Shown here: piece after piece, positions 54,880 through 63,874 of the stretch | Numbering within the stretch: position 1 is the first letter of the stretch | Layout: every line of letters begins with the position of its first letter | Assembly: GCF_030272895.1 (NCBI RefSeq) | Contig: NZ_JALRNF010000039.1 | Location: 3,910-67,909 of the forward strand | Length of the DNA: 64,000 bases | Direction: 5' to 3' | Origin: Pseudomonas sp. BGr12 | GTDB taxonomy: Bacteria; Pseudomonadota; Gammaproteobacteria; Pseudomonadales; Pseudomonadaceae | Notes under the pieces: model-generated | The model's input: the letters and a program-made list of their open reading frames with translations, nothing else | Databases searched by the model: none | Told to the model about the DNA's origin: nothing | Translations under genes and position numbers: made by a program

Positions 54880-55306
54880 GCCTCCCACCTCTCATCGGCA
54901 GTTCAAGTTAATCTTCATTTATTCCCGATAAAGGCAGTACTGGCAGAGGGTGGCATTTCTTGATCAGGAAGTTGTTGCTGCGCGCGCTCGAAAATTTCAT
55001 ATGTTTTTTATTTCGAGTATTTATCAAGCAAAAGTCTAGGATATTTCCTGCGTGGCTAATGGCTTTGTGAGCTGGTCTGTCTAGACAGCACGGTGCTACC
55101 TTAGTGTCAGAGTTATAGCTGTTGCTGTTGTTGGGAGCGTACGGACATGGGGTGTCCTGCAATTATCTTATTTGTAGGAATAGTCTCTTAAGTGTGTAGG
55201 TTCTGTCTTTATACATACTTGTTCGTCAATGGCGTAATACATTATGTTGTGTGACTAGGCTATTGTGCGGGCTTGAAATTCGAACAGCGAACTATTGGAT
55301 TTGCCC
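54880..55306. promoter_or_regulatory. AT-rich intergenic region upstream of response regulator
   Basis: This 427-bp gap is clearly more AT-rich than its surroundings and has no supported gene. A perfect palindrome CTGTCTAGACAG lies at 55077-55088. The AT-rich character (for example around 54995-55035 and 55195-55260) would suit silencing by MvaT/H-NS-like proteins and a complex promoter for the orphan regulator. Confidence 0.45.
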
Positions 55307-55933
55307 ATGAATAAAGTGCTGATCGTGGATGATCATCCGGTCATTCGCCTGGCTGTGCGCATGCTGATGGAGCGGCATGGATATGAAGTCATCGCGGAAA
55401 CGGACAACGGCGTGGATGCGTTGCAATTGGCACGGGAACACAGTCCGGACATCGTCATCCTGGATATCGGCATTCCCAAGCTCGATGGCCTCGAGGTGAT
55501 CGCCCGGCTCACCACAAGTTGCCAGGGCATCAAGGTGCTGGTCCTGACCTCCCAGGCTCCCGGGCACTTCTCGATGCGTTGCATGCAGGCGGGGGCTGCG
55601 GGTTATGTCTGCAAGCAGCAGGATCTCACCGAACTGCTCAGTGCAATCAAGGCGGTGCTCTCCGGCTACAGCTACTTTCCCAATCAGGCCTTGCATTCGG
55701 TTCGCTCCAACCTGGGAGGCGCCAGCGAGGCGGACATGGTCGAGCGCTTGTCCGGGCGGGAGATGATGGTGTTGCAGCAACTGGCGCGAGGCAAGACCAA
55801 CAAGGAAATCGCCGACGGCATGTTCCTGAGCAACAAGACCGTCAGCACCTACAAGACACGCTTGCTGCTCAAGCTCAACGCCCGTTCGCTGGTCGACCTG
55901 ATAGAACTGGCCCAGCGCAACGGCCTGGTCTGA
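55307..55933 (+). CDS. orphan LuxR-type response regulator (BvgA/RocA-like)
   Basis: A 208-residue response regulator. The receiver starts MNKVLIVDDHPVIRLAVRML with phospho-acceptor Asp53 (VILDIGIPK) and Lys in VLTSQ...AAGYVCKQ. A LuxR helix-turn-helix closes the protein (LSGREMMVLQQLARGKTNKE, then NKTVSTYKTRLLLKL). It is most like the RocA/EvgA/BvgA group, which in P. aeruginosa controls fimbriae and biofilm. No sensor kinase is adjacent. The ribosome site is weak, suggesting low or controlled translation. Confidence 0.85.
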   Translation: MNKVLIVDDHPVIRLAVRMLMERHGYEVIAETDNGVDALQLAREHSPDIVILDIGIPKLDGLEVIARLTTSCQGIKVLVLTSQAPGHFSMRCMQAGAAGYVCKQQDLTELLSAIKAVLSGYSYFPNQALHSVRSNLGGASEADMVERLSGREMMVLQQLARGKTNKEIADGMFLSNKTVSTYKTRLLLKLNARSLVDLIELAQRNGLV

Positions 55934-55949
55934 CGCGGGCAAAAACAAC

Positions 55950-55974
55950 AAAGCCTCCGTGCAGGAGGCTTTTG
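55950..55974 (+). terminator. terminator of response regulator gene
   Basis: A stem AAGCCTCC / GGAGGCTT with loop GTGCA and a short T run, 17 bp after the stop. Confidence 0.85.
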
Positions 55975-56031
55975 TGTAAGTGATGAGGCCGGGTCGCGGG
56001 CTTGTTGCCCGGTCAGGCTCGATCCAGGGTG

Positions 56032-56211
56032 TTACAGGTCGTAGTCAAAATCGGCCAATTCTTTCTGCAGGCGGCGCTCTTCCAGCATGTTGTCGATGGT
56101 GCGGCGTTTGCTCAGGTTGGTCTTTGCCACTTCTGCCGGCTCTCTCTCTTCTGTCTCGCTGGCGTCGAAGTCGTCTTCCACTACATCCAGGTCTTCTTTA
56201 TCGGTGCTCAT
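56032..56211 (-). CDS. PA3496-family small acidic protein
   Basis: A 59-residue protein, MSTDKEDLDVV at the start, very acidic N-terminal half, then TNLSKRRTIDNMLEERRLQK and the C-terminus ADFDYDL. It matches the PA3496 family, described as putative envelope integrity proteins and found beside nth in P. aeruginosa. No signal or membrane segment is visible. GGAG lies 6 bases before the ATG. It is short enough to be missed by length-filtered gene calling. Confidence 0.85.
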   Translation of the reverse strand: MSTDKEDLDVVEDDFDASETEEREPAEVAKTNLSKRRTIDNMLEERRLQKELADFDYDL

Positions 56212-56316
56212 AAGTCACTCCAAGCCAAGAGGGCCATTGGCGCACCTTATAGCGAGAATCCTTGAGCGGGTAAAAAAGATTTTTTCAATCGACAGGTCAA
56301 GAATTTCACTATCTTC

Positions 56317-56955
56317 TCAATCGTCCGAGGTTTTGTGCTTGTATTCGCACAGGTCTTCGATCCGGCAGCTTCCGCAACGGGGTTTGCGCGCCTGGCACAC
56401 ATAACGGCCATGCAGGATCAGCCAGTGGTGGGCATCGAGCAGGTAGGCCTTGGGAACGAACTTCAACAGTGCCTTCTCGACCTCAAGTACAGTCTTGCCC
56501 GGGGCAATGCCCGTCCGGTTGCTGACCCGGAAAATATGCGTATCGACCGCCATGGCCAGTTGCCGAAATGCGGTATTGAGCACTACGTTGGCGGTCTTGC
56601 GACCGACGCCAGGCAGGGCTTCGAGGGCTTCACGGGTTTCCGGCACCTGGCTGCCATGCTGCTCGATCAACAGGCGGCAGGTTTCTATCACGTTGCGGGC
56701 CTTGCTGTTGTACAGGCCGATGGTCTTGATGTACTCCGACAGTCCGTCTACGCCCAGCGCATAAATGGCTTCGGGGGTGTTGGCGATCGGGTACAGTCTG
56801 GCGGTTGCCTTGTTCACGCTGACATCCGTGGCCTGGGCAGAGAGGATCACCGCGATCAGCAATTCGAAGGGCGTGGTGTAGGCCAGTTCGGTCTTGGGGT
56901 CAGGATTGTCTTCATGCAGCCTGCGAAAGATTTCCAGGCGTTTTGCGGCATTCAT
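56317..56955 (-). CDS. nth: endonuclease III
   Basis: A 212-residue DNA glycosylase/AP lyase removing oxidised pyrimidines. The helix-hairpin-helix with catalytic Lys is in LPGVGRKTANVVLNTAF, the catalytic Asp in AVDTHIFRVSNR. The C-terminal [4Fe-4S] loop has Cys-x6-Cys-x2-Cys-x5-Cys (CQARKPRCGSCRIEDLC). It is the last gene of the rnf operon, 4 bp after rnfE, as in E. coli rsxE-nth. Confidence 0.96.
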   Translation of the reverse strand: MNAAKRLEIFRRLHEDNPDPKTELAYTTPFELLIAVILSAQATDVSVNKATARLYPIANTPEAIYALGVDGLSEYIKTIGLYNSKARNVIETCRLLIEQHGSQVPETREALEALPGVGRKTANVVLNTAFRQLAMAVDTHIFRVSNRTGIAPGKTVLEVEKALLKFVPKAYLLDAHHWLILHGRYVCQARKPRCGSCRIEDLCEYKHKTSDD

Positions 56956-56959
56956 GGGG

Positions 56960-57484
56960 TCAATGCTTTCCTTGACGGCGTGAGGGGGCTCGCTGCAGGC
57001 AAACCCGGTTGTAAAGGGCGAGCAACAGGCCCAGCAGGATCAAGCCACCTGGCAGCAGCGCGGCCAGGCGCACACCTGCCCAGCCTGCCAGTACTTCGCG
57101 GCTGACGCCCAGGGCGATGCACAGGGCGGCAAAGCCCAAAAGCACGCTGCCGGTTTCGCGCCAGCGACGGCTGTGACCCAGGGCATGTTCGAATACCAGG
57201 CATTGTACGGCGATCAACGCCGGGTAGGGACTCAGTGCTTGATACAGGGGAAGGGCCCAGGCGCGCAGGCTCAATTCCAGGCAGGTAACCAGTGCGGCGG
57301 CCAGCAGCACGCTGGCGGTCAACTGGCTGGCGGGGGAGAGGCCCTGGTGCAGGGGCTTCATGGCCAGGTGGTGCACCGCAATCAGCGCCACGCTGCAAGC
57401 GCCAATGACGCTGGCGTTGACCAGCGTGCCGGTTGCGCCGAGCAGCGGGGCAAGGGATACGGCGGCCAGCCATTGTCTATTCAT
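56960..57484 (-). CDS. rnfE: Rnf/Rsx complex subunit E, reduced
   Basis: A 174-residue polytopic inner-membrane protein aligned to RnfE/RsxE, but shorter than E. coli RsxE (231). The N-terminus AAVSLAPLLGATGTLVNASV aligns with the RsxE segment around LLGLCPLLAVT, so the first Cys ligand of the intramembrane [2Fe-2S] cluster is replaced by Ala. A Cys in the second repeat (IAVQCLVFEHAL) remains. Its start overlaps rnfG by 8 bases. Operon order and family support the call; the cluster loss is my alignment by eye. Confidence 0.75.
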   Translation of the reverse strand: MNRQWLAAVSLAPLLGATGTLVNASVIGACSVALIAVHHLAMKPLHQGLSPASQLTASVLLAAALVTCLELSLRAWALPLYQALSPYPALIAVQCLVFEHALGHSRRWRETGSVLLGFAALCIALGVSREVLAGWAGVRLAALLPGGLILLGLLLALYNRVCLQRAPSRRQGKH

Positions 57485-58094
57485 GAGGGGCGCCCTCGAG
57501 CAATGGCTGGCGGTGTTCGTCGAAGTAACGCAATGCATCGTGCACCGCCTGGATCACCGCACGGGATGTCACGGTGGCACCGGCCAACTGATCGAACTGA
57601 CCGTTGTCACGTTTCAGCGCCCAGGCCGAATCGGGCAGTGTCTGGCGGCTGGCGCCGGTGAAGGTTTGCAGCCAGTGGTTGCCCGGTTCCACCAGTTTGC
57701 CGCCCAGCCCCGGCGTTTCCTGTTGCCGCATGACCTTGGTGCCGATCAGGCGGCCCTGGCTGTCGACGGCGATCAGCAGTTCCAGTGGTCCACCATAGCC
57801 TTGGCTCTGGCTGTGCAGTACCACGGCGCTGGGCTTGCCGGCCAGGGTGGCGCGATAGCCGGCCAGTAGCTGGCTGTGATCGAGTGACGGATTATCCAGT
57901 ACCAGGGGGGATTGCAGGGGTTGGTTGTCGTAGCTCGATGGCGGCAGGACGCTAAGCCAGGTTTGTGCCTTTAGCTGTTGTTGCGCCTGGGCAATAGCTC
58001 CGGCGCTGAAGTGTTGCCAGGCCACGACGCTACCCAGGCTCAGCAGGCCGACCAGCAACAGCAGCGACGCACTGCGCAGCGCTGCACGGTTCAT
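57477..58094 (-). CDS. rnfG: Rnf/Rsx complex subunit G
   Basis: A 205-residue protein with one N-terminal membrane helix (ALRSASLLLLVGLLSLGSVV) and a periplasmic FMN-binding domain. The flavinylation motif is present as AGATVTSRAV, with the Thr that takes covalent FMN. GGPLELLIAVDSQGRLIGTK and HxETPGLGGK-type segments (RQQETPGLGGKLVEPGNHWL) are family-typical. It overlaps rnfD and rnfE by a few bases. It should pass electrons within the membrane complex. Confidence 0.87.
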   Translation of the reverse strand: MNRAALRSASLLLLVGLLSLGSVVAWQHFSAGAIAQAQQQLKAQTWLSVLPPSSYDNQPLQSPLVLDNPSLDHSQLLAGYRATLAGKPSAVVLHSQSQGYGGPLELLIAVDSQGRLIGTKVMRQQETPGLGGKLVEPGNHWLQTFTGASRQTLPDSAWALKRDNGQFDQLAGATVTSRAVIQAVHDALRYFDEHRQPLLEGAPHE

Positions 58095-59077
58095 GTTGAC
58101 ACCGCCTGTCGACGTTCGGCCCAGCGCTCCAGGGCCGGTACGCCGAGGTTCATCAGCAGCACGGCGAAGGCGCCGCCATCGGGATAGTTGCCCCAGGTGC
58201 GGATCAGGTAGATCAACAGGCCCACGCCCGCGCCGAACAGCAGCCTGCCCCAGGGTGACCTGGGACCGGAGACGGGTTCTGTGGCGATGAAGAACGCCGC
58301 CAGCATGGTCGAGCCACTGAGCAGATGCAGCAGCGGCGAGCCATTGGAATCCGAGCCCGAACCGTTCCAGCACAGCAGGCTGATCACGAACAGGCTGGCC
58401 AGCAGGCCGACCGGGGTGTGCCAGCTGATGACCTTGCGTTGCAGCAGCAACAGGCCTCCGGCGAGGAAGGCCAGGTTGACCCATTCGCTGCCCTTGCCAC
58501 CGAAATGACCGAAGCCTGGGTGGCTGGCGAACAGCTCATCCATGGTCAGGCTGCGGTTGTGGCGCAAGCCGTCGAGGATCGTAGCCTGTGCCCAGGCATC
58601 GGGCTGTTCGCCGATGCTCAGGCCGAATACATGCTGCAGGCTGGTGCCCAGGTCGAGCAGTTGCGTGCCCGGCCACTGGGTCATGTGCTGCGGGAAGGTC
58701 AGCAAGGCCACCGCGTAGCCCAGCATGGCCGGGTTGAACGGGTTCTTGCCGACGCCCCCATACAGGTGCTTGCCCAGCAGCATGGCACTTGCCGTGGCGG
58801 TTACCGGTACCCACCAGGGCGGGTAGGCGGGCAGGGCAACGGCCAGCAGGGTCGCGCTGACCAGGGCGCTGCCGTCATTGAGCGATGGCAAGACCGGCCG
58901 TTGCTGCAATTTGAGCGCGATCGCCTCGAAGGCCAGGGCGGCGCCGGCACACAGCAACAGATTGAACAGCATGCCCCAACCGTGCTGCCAGAGCAGCACC
59001 AGCACACCTGGCAGGCAGGCCAGCAGCACCAGCAACATGGTGCCGCGCAAGCGTTCACTGAGGTCAGCGGGCTGCAT
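58091..59077 (-). CDS. rnfD: Rnf/Rsx complex subunit D
   Basis: A 328-residue inner-membrane protein with about nine helices, matching RnfD/RsxD. Signature segments are [40 protein letters not shown] and [21 protein letters not shown] candidate covalent FMN site is [12 protein letters not shown], whose Thr aligns with the flavinylated Thr of RnfD. The start at 59077 overlaps the end of rnfB, leaving no room for rnfC, which normally lies between them. Confidence 0.87.
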   Translation of the reverse strand: MQPADLSERLRGTMLLVLLACLPGVLVLLWQHGWGMLFNLLLCAGAALAFEAIALKLQQRPVLPSLNDGSALVSATLLAVALPAYPPWWVPVTATASAMLLGKHLYGGVGKNPFNPAMLGYAVALLTFPQHMTQWPGTQLLDLGTSLQHVFGLSIGEQPDAWAQATILDGLRHNRSLTMDELFASHPGFGHFGGKGSEWVNLAFLAGGLLLLQRKVISWHTPVGLLASLFVISLLCWNGSGSDSNGSPLLHLLSGSTMLAAFFIATEPVSGPRSPWGRLLFGAGVGLLIYLIRTWGNYPDGGAFAVLLMNLGVPALERWAERRQAVST

Positions 59078-59918
59078 GATCGGTGGCCGGTTGCAAGGCT
59101 TGCAGGCGAGCCTGTGCCTGATCGGCTTCCCGTTCAAGCTCGGCCAGCTGGGCGTGTTGCGCTTCGCTGGGGCTGGCGCCGAAGGCCGTTCTGGCCTTGC
59201 TCAGTTGTGCCCGACTCATGGCAGCGGCAATTTTGGCCTGTTTCAGGGCCGTATCGGCGGCCGCAGCCTTCTGCGCCTTGACCCGTTCGATAGCCGCCTT
59301 GATCGGGTCGTCAGCCACTTCGCTCTGGTTGTTGGTGCTGGCTTGGGCGCTACGCTGGCTACGGGCGGCGCGCTCCGCCTGTTTGCGTGCTTCCTCGCGC
59401 TGCAAGCGGCTATTGCGCAGCTCGAAACGGCGTCGCGCGTGGTTGCGCTTGCTGTTACGTGCTGCCAGGGCATCCGCATCATGGGCAAATCCGCCGACGA
59501 TCGGCACTATGGTGCTGCTGGCGGTCAGCGGTAGCAGGTCGATGCAATCTACCGGGCAGGGCGCCACGCACAGGTCGCAGCCGGTGCATTCGGCGCTGAT
59601 CACCGTGTGCATCAGCTTGGCCGCACCGACGATGGCATCCACCGGGCAGGCCTGGATGCATTTGGTGCAGCCGATGCATTCCGCTTCGCGAATGAAGGCC
59701 ACCTGGGCGGGGGCGCTACCGCGTTCGGTATCCAGGGCAATGACCGGAACCTGCAGCAGGCTGGCCAGGGCCGCGATGGTTTCGCTGCCGCCCGGTGGAC
59801 ATTTGTTGATCGCTTCGCCCTTGGCCAGCCCTTCAGCGTACGGCTTGCAGCCAGCGTGACCGCATTTGCCGCACTGGGTCTGCGGCAGCAGGGCGTCGAT
59901 GCGTTGAATCAGACTCAT
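59064..59918 (-). CDS. rnfB: Rnf/Rsx ferredoxin subunit B with RnfC-like tail
   Basis: A 284-residue protein. The N-terminal four-cysteine [4Fe-4S] domain ([19 protein letters not shown]... NKCPPGG) is followed by two 4Fe-4S ferredoxin motifs ([14 protein letters not shown] and [14 protein letters not shown]). The usual N-terminal membrane anchor of RnfB is missing: the frame starts at [13 protein letters not shown]. After residue ~150 comes a long charged helical tail ([20 protein letters not shown] and [16 protein letters not shown]) like the C-terminal repeats of RnfC/RsxC. It overlaps rnfA by 4 bases and rnfD by 14. Confidence 0.82.
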   Translation of the reverse strand: MSLIQRIDALLPQTQCGKCGHAGCKPYAEGLAKGEAINKCPPGGSETIAALASLLQVPVIALDTERGSAPAQVAFIREAECIGCTKCIQACPVDAIVGAAKLMHTVISAECTGCDLCVAPCPVDCIDLLPLTASSTIVPIVGGFAHDADALAARNSKRNHARRRFELRNSRLQREEARKQAERAARSQRSAQASTNNQSEVADDPIKAAIERVKAQKAAAADTALKQAKIAAAMSRAQLSKARTAFGASPSEAQHAQLAELEREADQAQARLQALQPATDHAAR

Positions 59919-60496
59919 GATGTAAATAATCCGTTGAAGCCGAAAAACGCCAGGGCCATGACGCCTGCCCCGATCAACTCGACAGGCAGGCCACGAAAGG
60001 CCAGGGGTACAGCGTCGTTGTCAGTGCGCCGGCGCAGGTCGGCAAACAGCGCCATGACCAGCCAGAAACCCAGCCCGCCACCCAGGCTCCAGGCCAGGGT
60101 CTGCACTACACCATAGCCCGCTTCGCTGACCTGCAGGCTCAGGCCCAGCAGCGCCACATTGCCCAGCAGCAAGGGCATCAGCCCGGCAAATGGCAGGCTG
60201 GGCAGCGCTCGCGACAACAACCCGAGCACGGGGGCGATCAGCAACGCTGCCAAGGGCAGCAAGACGAACAGGCGCAGGTAGTCGAGTTGCAAGGGCAGCA
60301 ACAGAAAGTGGTACAGCAGTTGACCCAGGTTGGTCGCCAGCACCAGCACCACCAGTGTCGCCAGGCCCAGTGCGTGCAGCCGACGGCGTTCCTGGTCAAC
60401 CGGGTAGTGCAGGGCAGGGTCGATGGCCAGCCCCTGATGCAGGATCAGGTTGTTGATCAGCGCGGCGCTGATCAGGGCCAGGATGAGTTCGCTCAT
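59915..60496 (-). CDS. rnfA: Rnf/Rsx complex subunit A, cysteine-free
   Basis: A 193-residue inner-membrane protein with six helices aligned to RnfA/Rsx[21 protein letters not shown] matches the RsxA start, and [20 protein letters not shown] the end. The protein has no Cys. RsxA normally carries two (in the LGLCPF and TNCAVLG segments) that help hold the [2Fe-2S] cluster shared with RnfE. It is the first gene of the operon. ATG 60496 gives a length equal to E. coli RsxA; an ATG at 60508 would add four residues. Confidence 0.8.
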   Translation of the reverse strand: MSELILALISAALINNLILHQGLAIDPALHYPVDQERRRLHALGLATLVVLVLATNLGQLLYHFLLLPLQLDYLRLFVLLPLAALLIAPVLGLLSRALPSLPFAGLMPLLLGNVALLGLSLQVSEAGYGVVQTLAWSLGGGLGFWLVMALFADLRRRTDNDAVPLAFRGLPVELIGAGVMALAFFGFNGLFTS

Positions 60497-60554
60497 GGGG
60501 GTGCACATTGCCAGGGCTGTTCGCCATTATCCGGCAATGAGGCAAGGATGAGAA

Positions 60555-60580
60555 CGCCCCGGACGCAATCGTCCGGGGCG
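60555..60580. terminator. strong hairpin between metG and rnfA
   Basis: An 11-bp stem CGCCCCGGACG / CGTCCGGGGCG with loop CAAT lies 7 bp after the metG stop. It has no T run on the metG strand, so it may need Rho or act as an mRNA end barrier. Confidence 0.6.
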
Positions 60581-60586
60581 TGGGGG

Positions 60587-62626
60587 TTACTTGATGCGCT
60601 GGCCTGGCTTGGCGCCGCTGTCGGGGCTGAGCAGGTAGATTTCTTCACCGCCAGGGCCTGCGGCCATGACCATGCCCTCGGAGATGCCGAAGCGCATTTT
60701 GCGCGGCTTGAGGTTGGCGATCATCATGGTCAGGCGACCTTCGAGCTTGGCCGGGTCCGGGTAGGCCGACTTGATGCCGGAGAACACGTTGCGTTGCTCG
60801 TCACCGATGTCCAGGGTCAGGCGCAGCAGCTTGTCGGCGCCCTCCACGGCTTCGGCCTTGAGGATCAGGGCCACGCGCAGGTCGACGGCGGCGAAGGTGT
60901 CGAACTCGATCTCGGGCGACAGCGGATCCTTGGCCAGCTCGCCATTGCCGGTGACGACGGAGGTCTGGCTGGCGGCCAGGTCTTCCTTGCTGGCGGTGGT
61001 CATGGCTTCGACCTTGGCCGGATCGATACGGTTCATCAGCGCCTTGAACGGGTTCAGCTTGTGGTTGGTCAGGCGCGTCTGGTGATCGGCCCAGGTCAGC
61101 GGCGCGACATTGAGGAACGCCTCGGCGTCGGCGGCCAGTACCGGCAGCACCGGCTTGAGGAAGATCACCAGCTGGCGGAACAGGTTGACGCCCTGGGCGC
61201 AGATCGCCTGGACCTCGTCCTGCTTGCCTTCCTGCTTGGCCAGCGACCAGGGTGCCTTGTCGGCGATCCAGGCGTTGGCGCGGTCGGCCAGGGCCATGAT
61301 CTCGCGCATGGCGCGGGCAAAGTCACGACCTTCGTAGGCTTCGGCAATGGCCGGGGCAGCGTTGAGGAACGCCTCGGTCAGTTCCGGCGCGGCATCGCCG
61401 TCGACCATGACGCCGTCATTGCCCTTGTGGATGAAGCCGGCGCAACGGCTGGCAATGTTGACCACCTTGCCGACCAGGTCGGAGTTGACCTTCTGCACGA
61501 AGTCTTCGAGGTTCAGGTCGAGGTCGTCGACGCCGCGGCCCAGCTTGGACGCGTAGTAGTAGCGCAGGTATTCCGGCGACAGATGGTCCAGGTAGGTGCG
61601 CGCCTTGATGAAGGTGCCACGGGACTTGGACATCTTCGAGCCGTTCACGGTCAGGTAACCGTGCACGTTGATGCCGGTCGGCTTGCGGTAGCCGGCGCCT
61701 TCGAGCATGGCTGGCCAGAACAGGGCGTGGAAGTTGACGATGTCCTTGCCGATGAAGTGGTACAGCTCGGCCTTGGAGTCCTTGTTCCAGTACGCGTCGA
61801 AGTCCAGTTCCGGACGACGGGCGCAGAGGTTCTTGAAGCTGGCCATGTAGCCGATCGGCGCGTCCAGCCAGACGTAGAAGTACTTGCCCGGCTCGTCGGG
61901 GATCTCGAAGCCGAAGTACGGGGCATCACGGGAGATGTCCCACTCCTGCAGGCCGGCGTCCAGCCATTCGGCGATCTTGTTGGCCACGGCGTCCTGCAGG
62001 GTGCCACTGCGGGTCCACTGCTGGAGCATGGCCTGGAAGTCCGGCAGCTTGAAGAAGAAGTGCTGGGAGTCCTTGAGCACCGGGGTGGCGCCGGAAATCG
62101 CCGACTTGGGGTTCTTCAGCTCGGTGGGTGCGTAGGTGGCGCCGCATTTTTCGCAGTTGTCGCCGTACTGGTCTTCGGCAGCACACTTGGGGCAGGTGCC
62201 CTTGATGAAGCGGTCGGCCAGGAACATTTTCTTGTCCGGGTCGAAATACTGGGTGATCGAGCGGGTGGCAATATGCCCGGCTTCACGCAGCTTGAGGTAG
62301 ATCTGGCTCGACAGCTCGCGGTTTTCTTCGGCGTGGGTCGAGTGGAAGTTGTCGAAATCCACCAGGAAATCGGCGAAGTCCTTGCTGTGTTCGGCCTGGA
62401 CGTCGGCGATCAGCTGCTCGGGGGTGATGCCTTCCTTCTCGGCGCGCAGCATGATGGCCGAACCATGGGCGTCGTCCGCGCAGACATACACGCACTGGTT
62501 GCCGCGTAGTTTCTGGAAGCGCACCCACATGTCTGTCTGGACGTACTCGAGCATATGGCCAAGGTGAATGGAACCATTGGCATAGGGGAGGGCGCTGGTG
62601 ACGAGAATCTGACGTGGCTCGGACAT
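60587..62626 (-). CDS. metG: methionyl-tRNA synthetase MetG
   Basis: A 679-residue class I synthetase. HIGH-type HLGHMLEY is near residue 21, and the zinc knuckle has CPKC and CEKC. The KMSKS loop is [12 protein letters not shown], and a C-terminal tRNA-binding dimer domain ([20 protein letters not shown], then [11 protein letters not shown]) covers the last ~110 residues. Length and domain order are normal. It is divergent from apbC. Confidence 0.97.
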   Translation of the reverse strand: MSEPRQILVTSALPYANGSIHLGHMLEYVQTDMWVRFQKLRGNQCVYVCADDAHGSAIMLRAEKEGITPEQLIADVQAEHSKDFADFLVDFDNFHSTHAEENRELSSQIYLKLREAGHIATRSITQYFDPDKKMFLADRFIKGTCPKCAAEDQYGDNCEKCGATYAPTELKNPKSAISGATPVLKDSQHFFFKLPDFQAMLQQWTRSGTLQDAVANKIAEWLDAGLQEWDISRDAPYFGFEIPDEPGKYFYVWLDAPIGYMASFKNLCARRPELDFDAYWNKDSKAELYHFIGKDIVNFHALFWPAMLEGAGYRKPTGINVHGYLTVNGSKMSKSRGTFIKARTYLDHLSPEYLRYYYASKLGRGVDDLDLNLEDFVQKVNSDLVGKVVNIASRCAGFIHKGNDGVMVDGDAAPELTEAFLNAAPAIAEAYEGRDFARAMREIMALADRANAWIADKAPWSLAKQEGKQDEVQAICAQGVNLFRQLVIFLKPVLPVLAADAEAFLNVAPLTWADHQTRLTNHKLNPFKALMNRIDPAKVEAMTTASKEDLAASQTSVVTGNGELAKDPLSPEIEFDTFAAVDLRVALILKAEAVEGADKLLRLTLDIGDEQRNVFSGIKSAYPDPAKLEGRLTMMIANLKPRKMRFGISEGMVMAAGPGGEEIYLLSPDSGAKPGQRIK

Positions 62627-62779
62627 GGGGGCTCGGCTACTTTTCGGCTACTAGAGATAAAACGGTGATCGGCCACTATAAAACGCCGGGAAATTTATTT
62701 CACCCCATGGGCGTATCCGTCGTTGTTTCACGGGTTAGCATAGTGGCCTGTTTTGCTCAGTCTTATCACGGGAGTCTCC

Positions 62780-63874
62780 ATGAGTGCCGTCACTCGCGCA
62801 GCCGTCGAAGCCGTTCTTCGCCAGTACACCGACCCTTACCTGAACCAGGACCCGGTCAGCGCCGGCTGTGTGCAGGCCATCGATATCCAGGGCGGGCAGG
62901 TCAATGTCCAGTTGCAACTCGGTTATGCCGCCGGCCTGTTCAAGAACGGCTGGGCGCAGGTCCTGCAAACGGCCATCGAGGGTATCGAGGGTGTCGCTTC
63001 GGCGCGGGTCGAGATCAACTGCGTGATCGCCGCGCACAAGGCCCAGGCCCAGATCCCGGGGCTGGCCAACGTCAAGAACATCGTCGCCGTGGCCTCGGGC
63101 AAGGGTGGCGTGGGCAAGTCCACCACCGCGGCCAACCTGGCCCTGGCCCTGGCCCGTGAAGGCGCCCGGGTGGGGATTCTCGATGCCGACATCTATGGTC
63201 CGAGCCAGGGCGTGATGTTCGGGATTCCCGAGCGCACCCGGCCACAGGTCCGCGACCAGAAGTGGTTCGTGCCGCTCAAGGCCCATGGCGTCGAGGTGAT
63301 GTCCATGGCCTTCCTCACCGACGACAATACCCCCATGGTCTGGCGCGGGCCGATGGTCTCCGGGGCGTTGCTGCAACTGGTGACCCAGACCGCCTGGGAC
63401 GACCTCGACTACCTGGTGATCGACATGCCGCCAGGCACCGGCGACATCCAGTTGACCCTGGCGCAGAAAGTCCCGGTGGCAGGCTCGGTGATCGTCACCA
63501 CGCCGCAGGACCTGGCCTTGCTCGATGCGAAAAAGGGTGTGGAGATGTTCCGCAAGGTCAACATCCCGGTGCTGGGCGTGGTCGAGAACATGGCTGTGCA
63601 CATCTGCTCCAACTGCGGCCATGCCGAGCATCTGTTCGGTGAGGGCGGCGGTGAGAAGCTGGCGGCCCAGTACGGCGTGGAACTGCTGGCTTCGCTACCG
63701 CTGTCGATGCTGATCCGCGAGCAGGCCGACAGTGGCAAGCCGACCGCCATCGCCGAACCGGAAAGCCAGATCGCCATGGTCTACCAGGAGCTGGCTCGCC
63801 AGGTGGGCGCGCGGATCGTGTTGCAGGAAGCTGCTGCACCGGCGATGCCGAACATCACCATCAGCGAAGATTGA
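62780..63874 (+). CDS. apbC: Fe-S cluster carrier ATPase ApbC/Mrp
   Basis: A 364-residue cytoplasmic P-loop protein that carries [4Fe-4S] clusters to apoenzymes. An N-terminal MIP18/DUF59 domain (residues 1-85) is followed by the MinD/Mrp ATPase with deviant Walker A SGKGGVGKSTTAANLAL, DADIYGPSQG and DMPPGTGD. The cluster-binding pair is CSNC near residue 280. ATG 62780 follows GGGAG. It is divergent from metG across 153 bp. Confidence 0.95.
   Translation: MSAVTRAAVEAVLRQYTDPYLNQDPVSAGCVQAIDIQGGQVNVQLQLGYAAGLFKNGWAQVLQTAIEGIEGVASARVEINCVIAAHKAQAQIPGLANVKNIVAVASGKGGVGKSTTAANLALALAREGARVGILDADIYGPSQGVMFGIPERTRPQVRDQKWFVPLKAHGVEVMSMAFLTDDNTPMVWRGPMVSGALLQLVTQTAWDDLDYLVIDMPPGTGDIQLTLAQKVPVAGSVIVTTPQDLALLDAKKGVEMFRKVNIPVLGVVENMAVHICSNCGHAEHLFGEGGGEKLAAQYGVELLASLPLSMLIREQADSGKPTAIAEPESQIAMVYQELARQVGARIVLQEAAAPAMPNITISED

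Noticed and set aside
54908..55162. 84-residue minus-strand ORF in the AT-rich gap
   Set aside because: No ribosome site or family pattern, and its codon use is unlike the window's genes.
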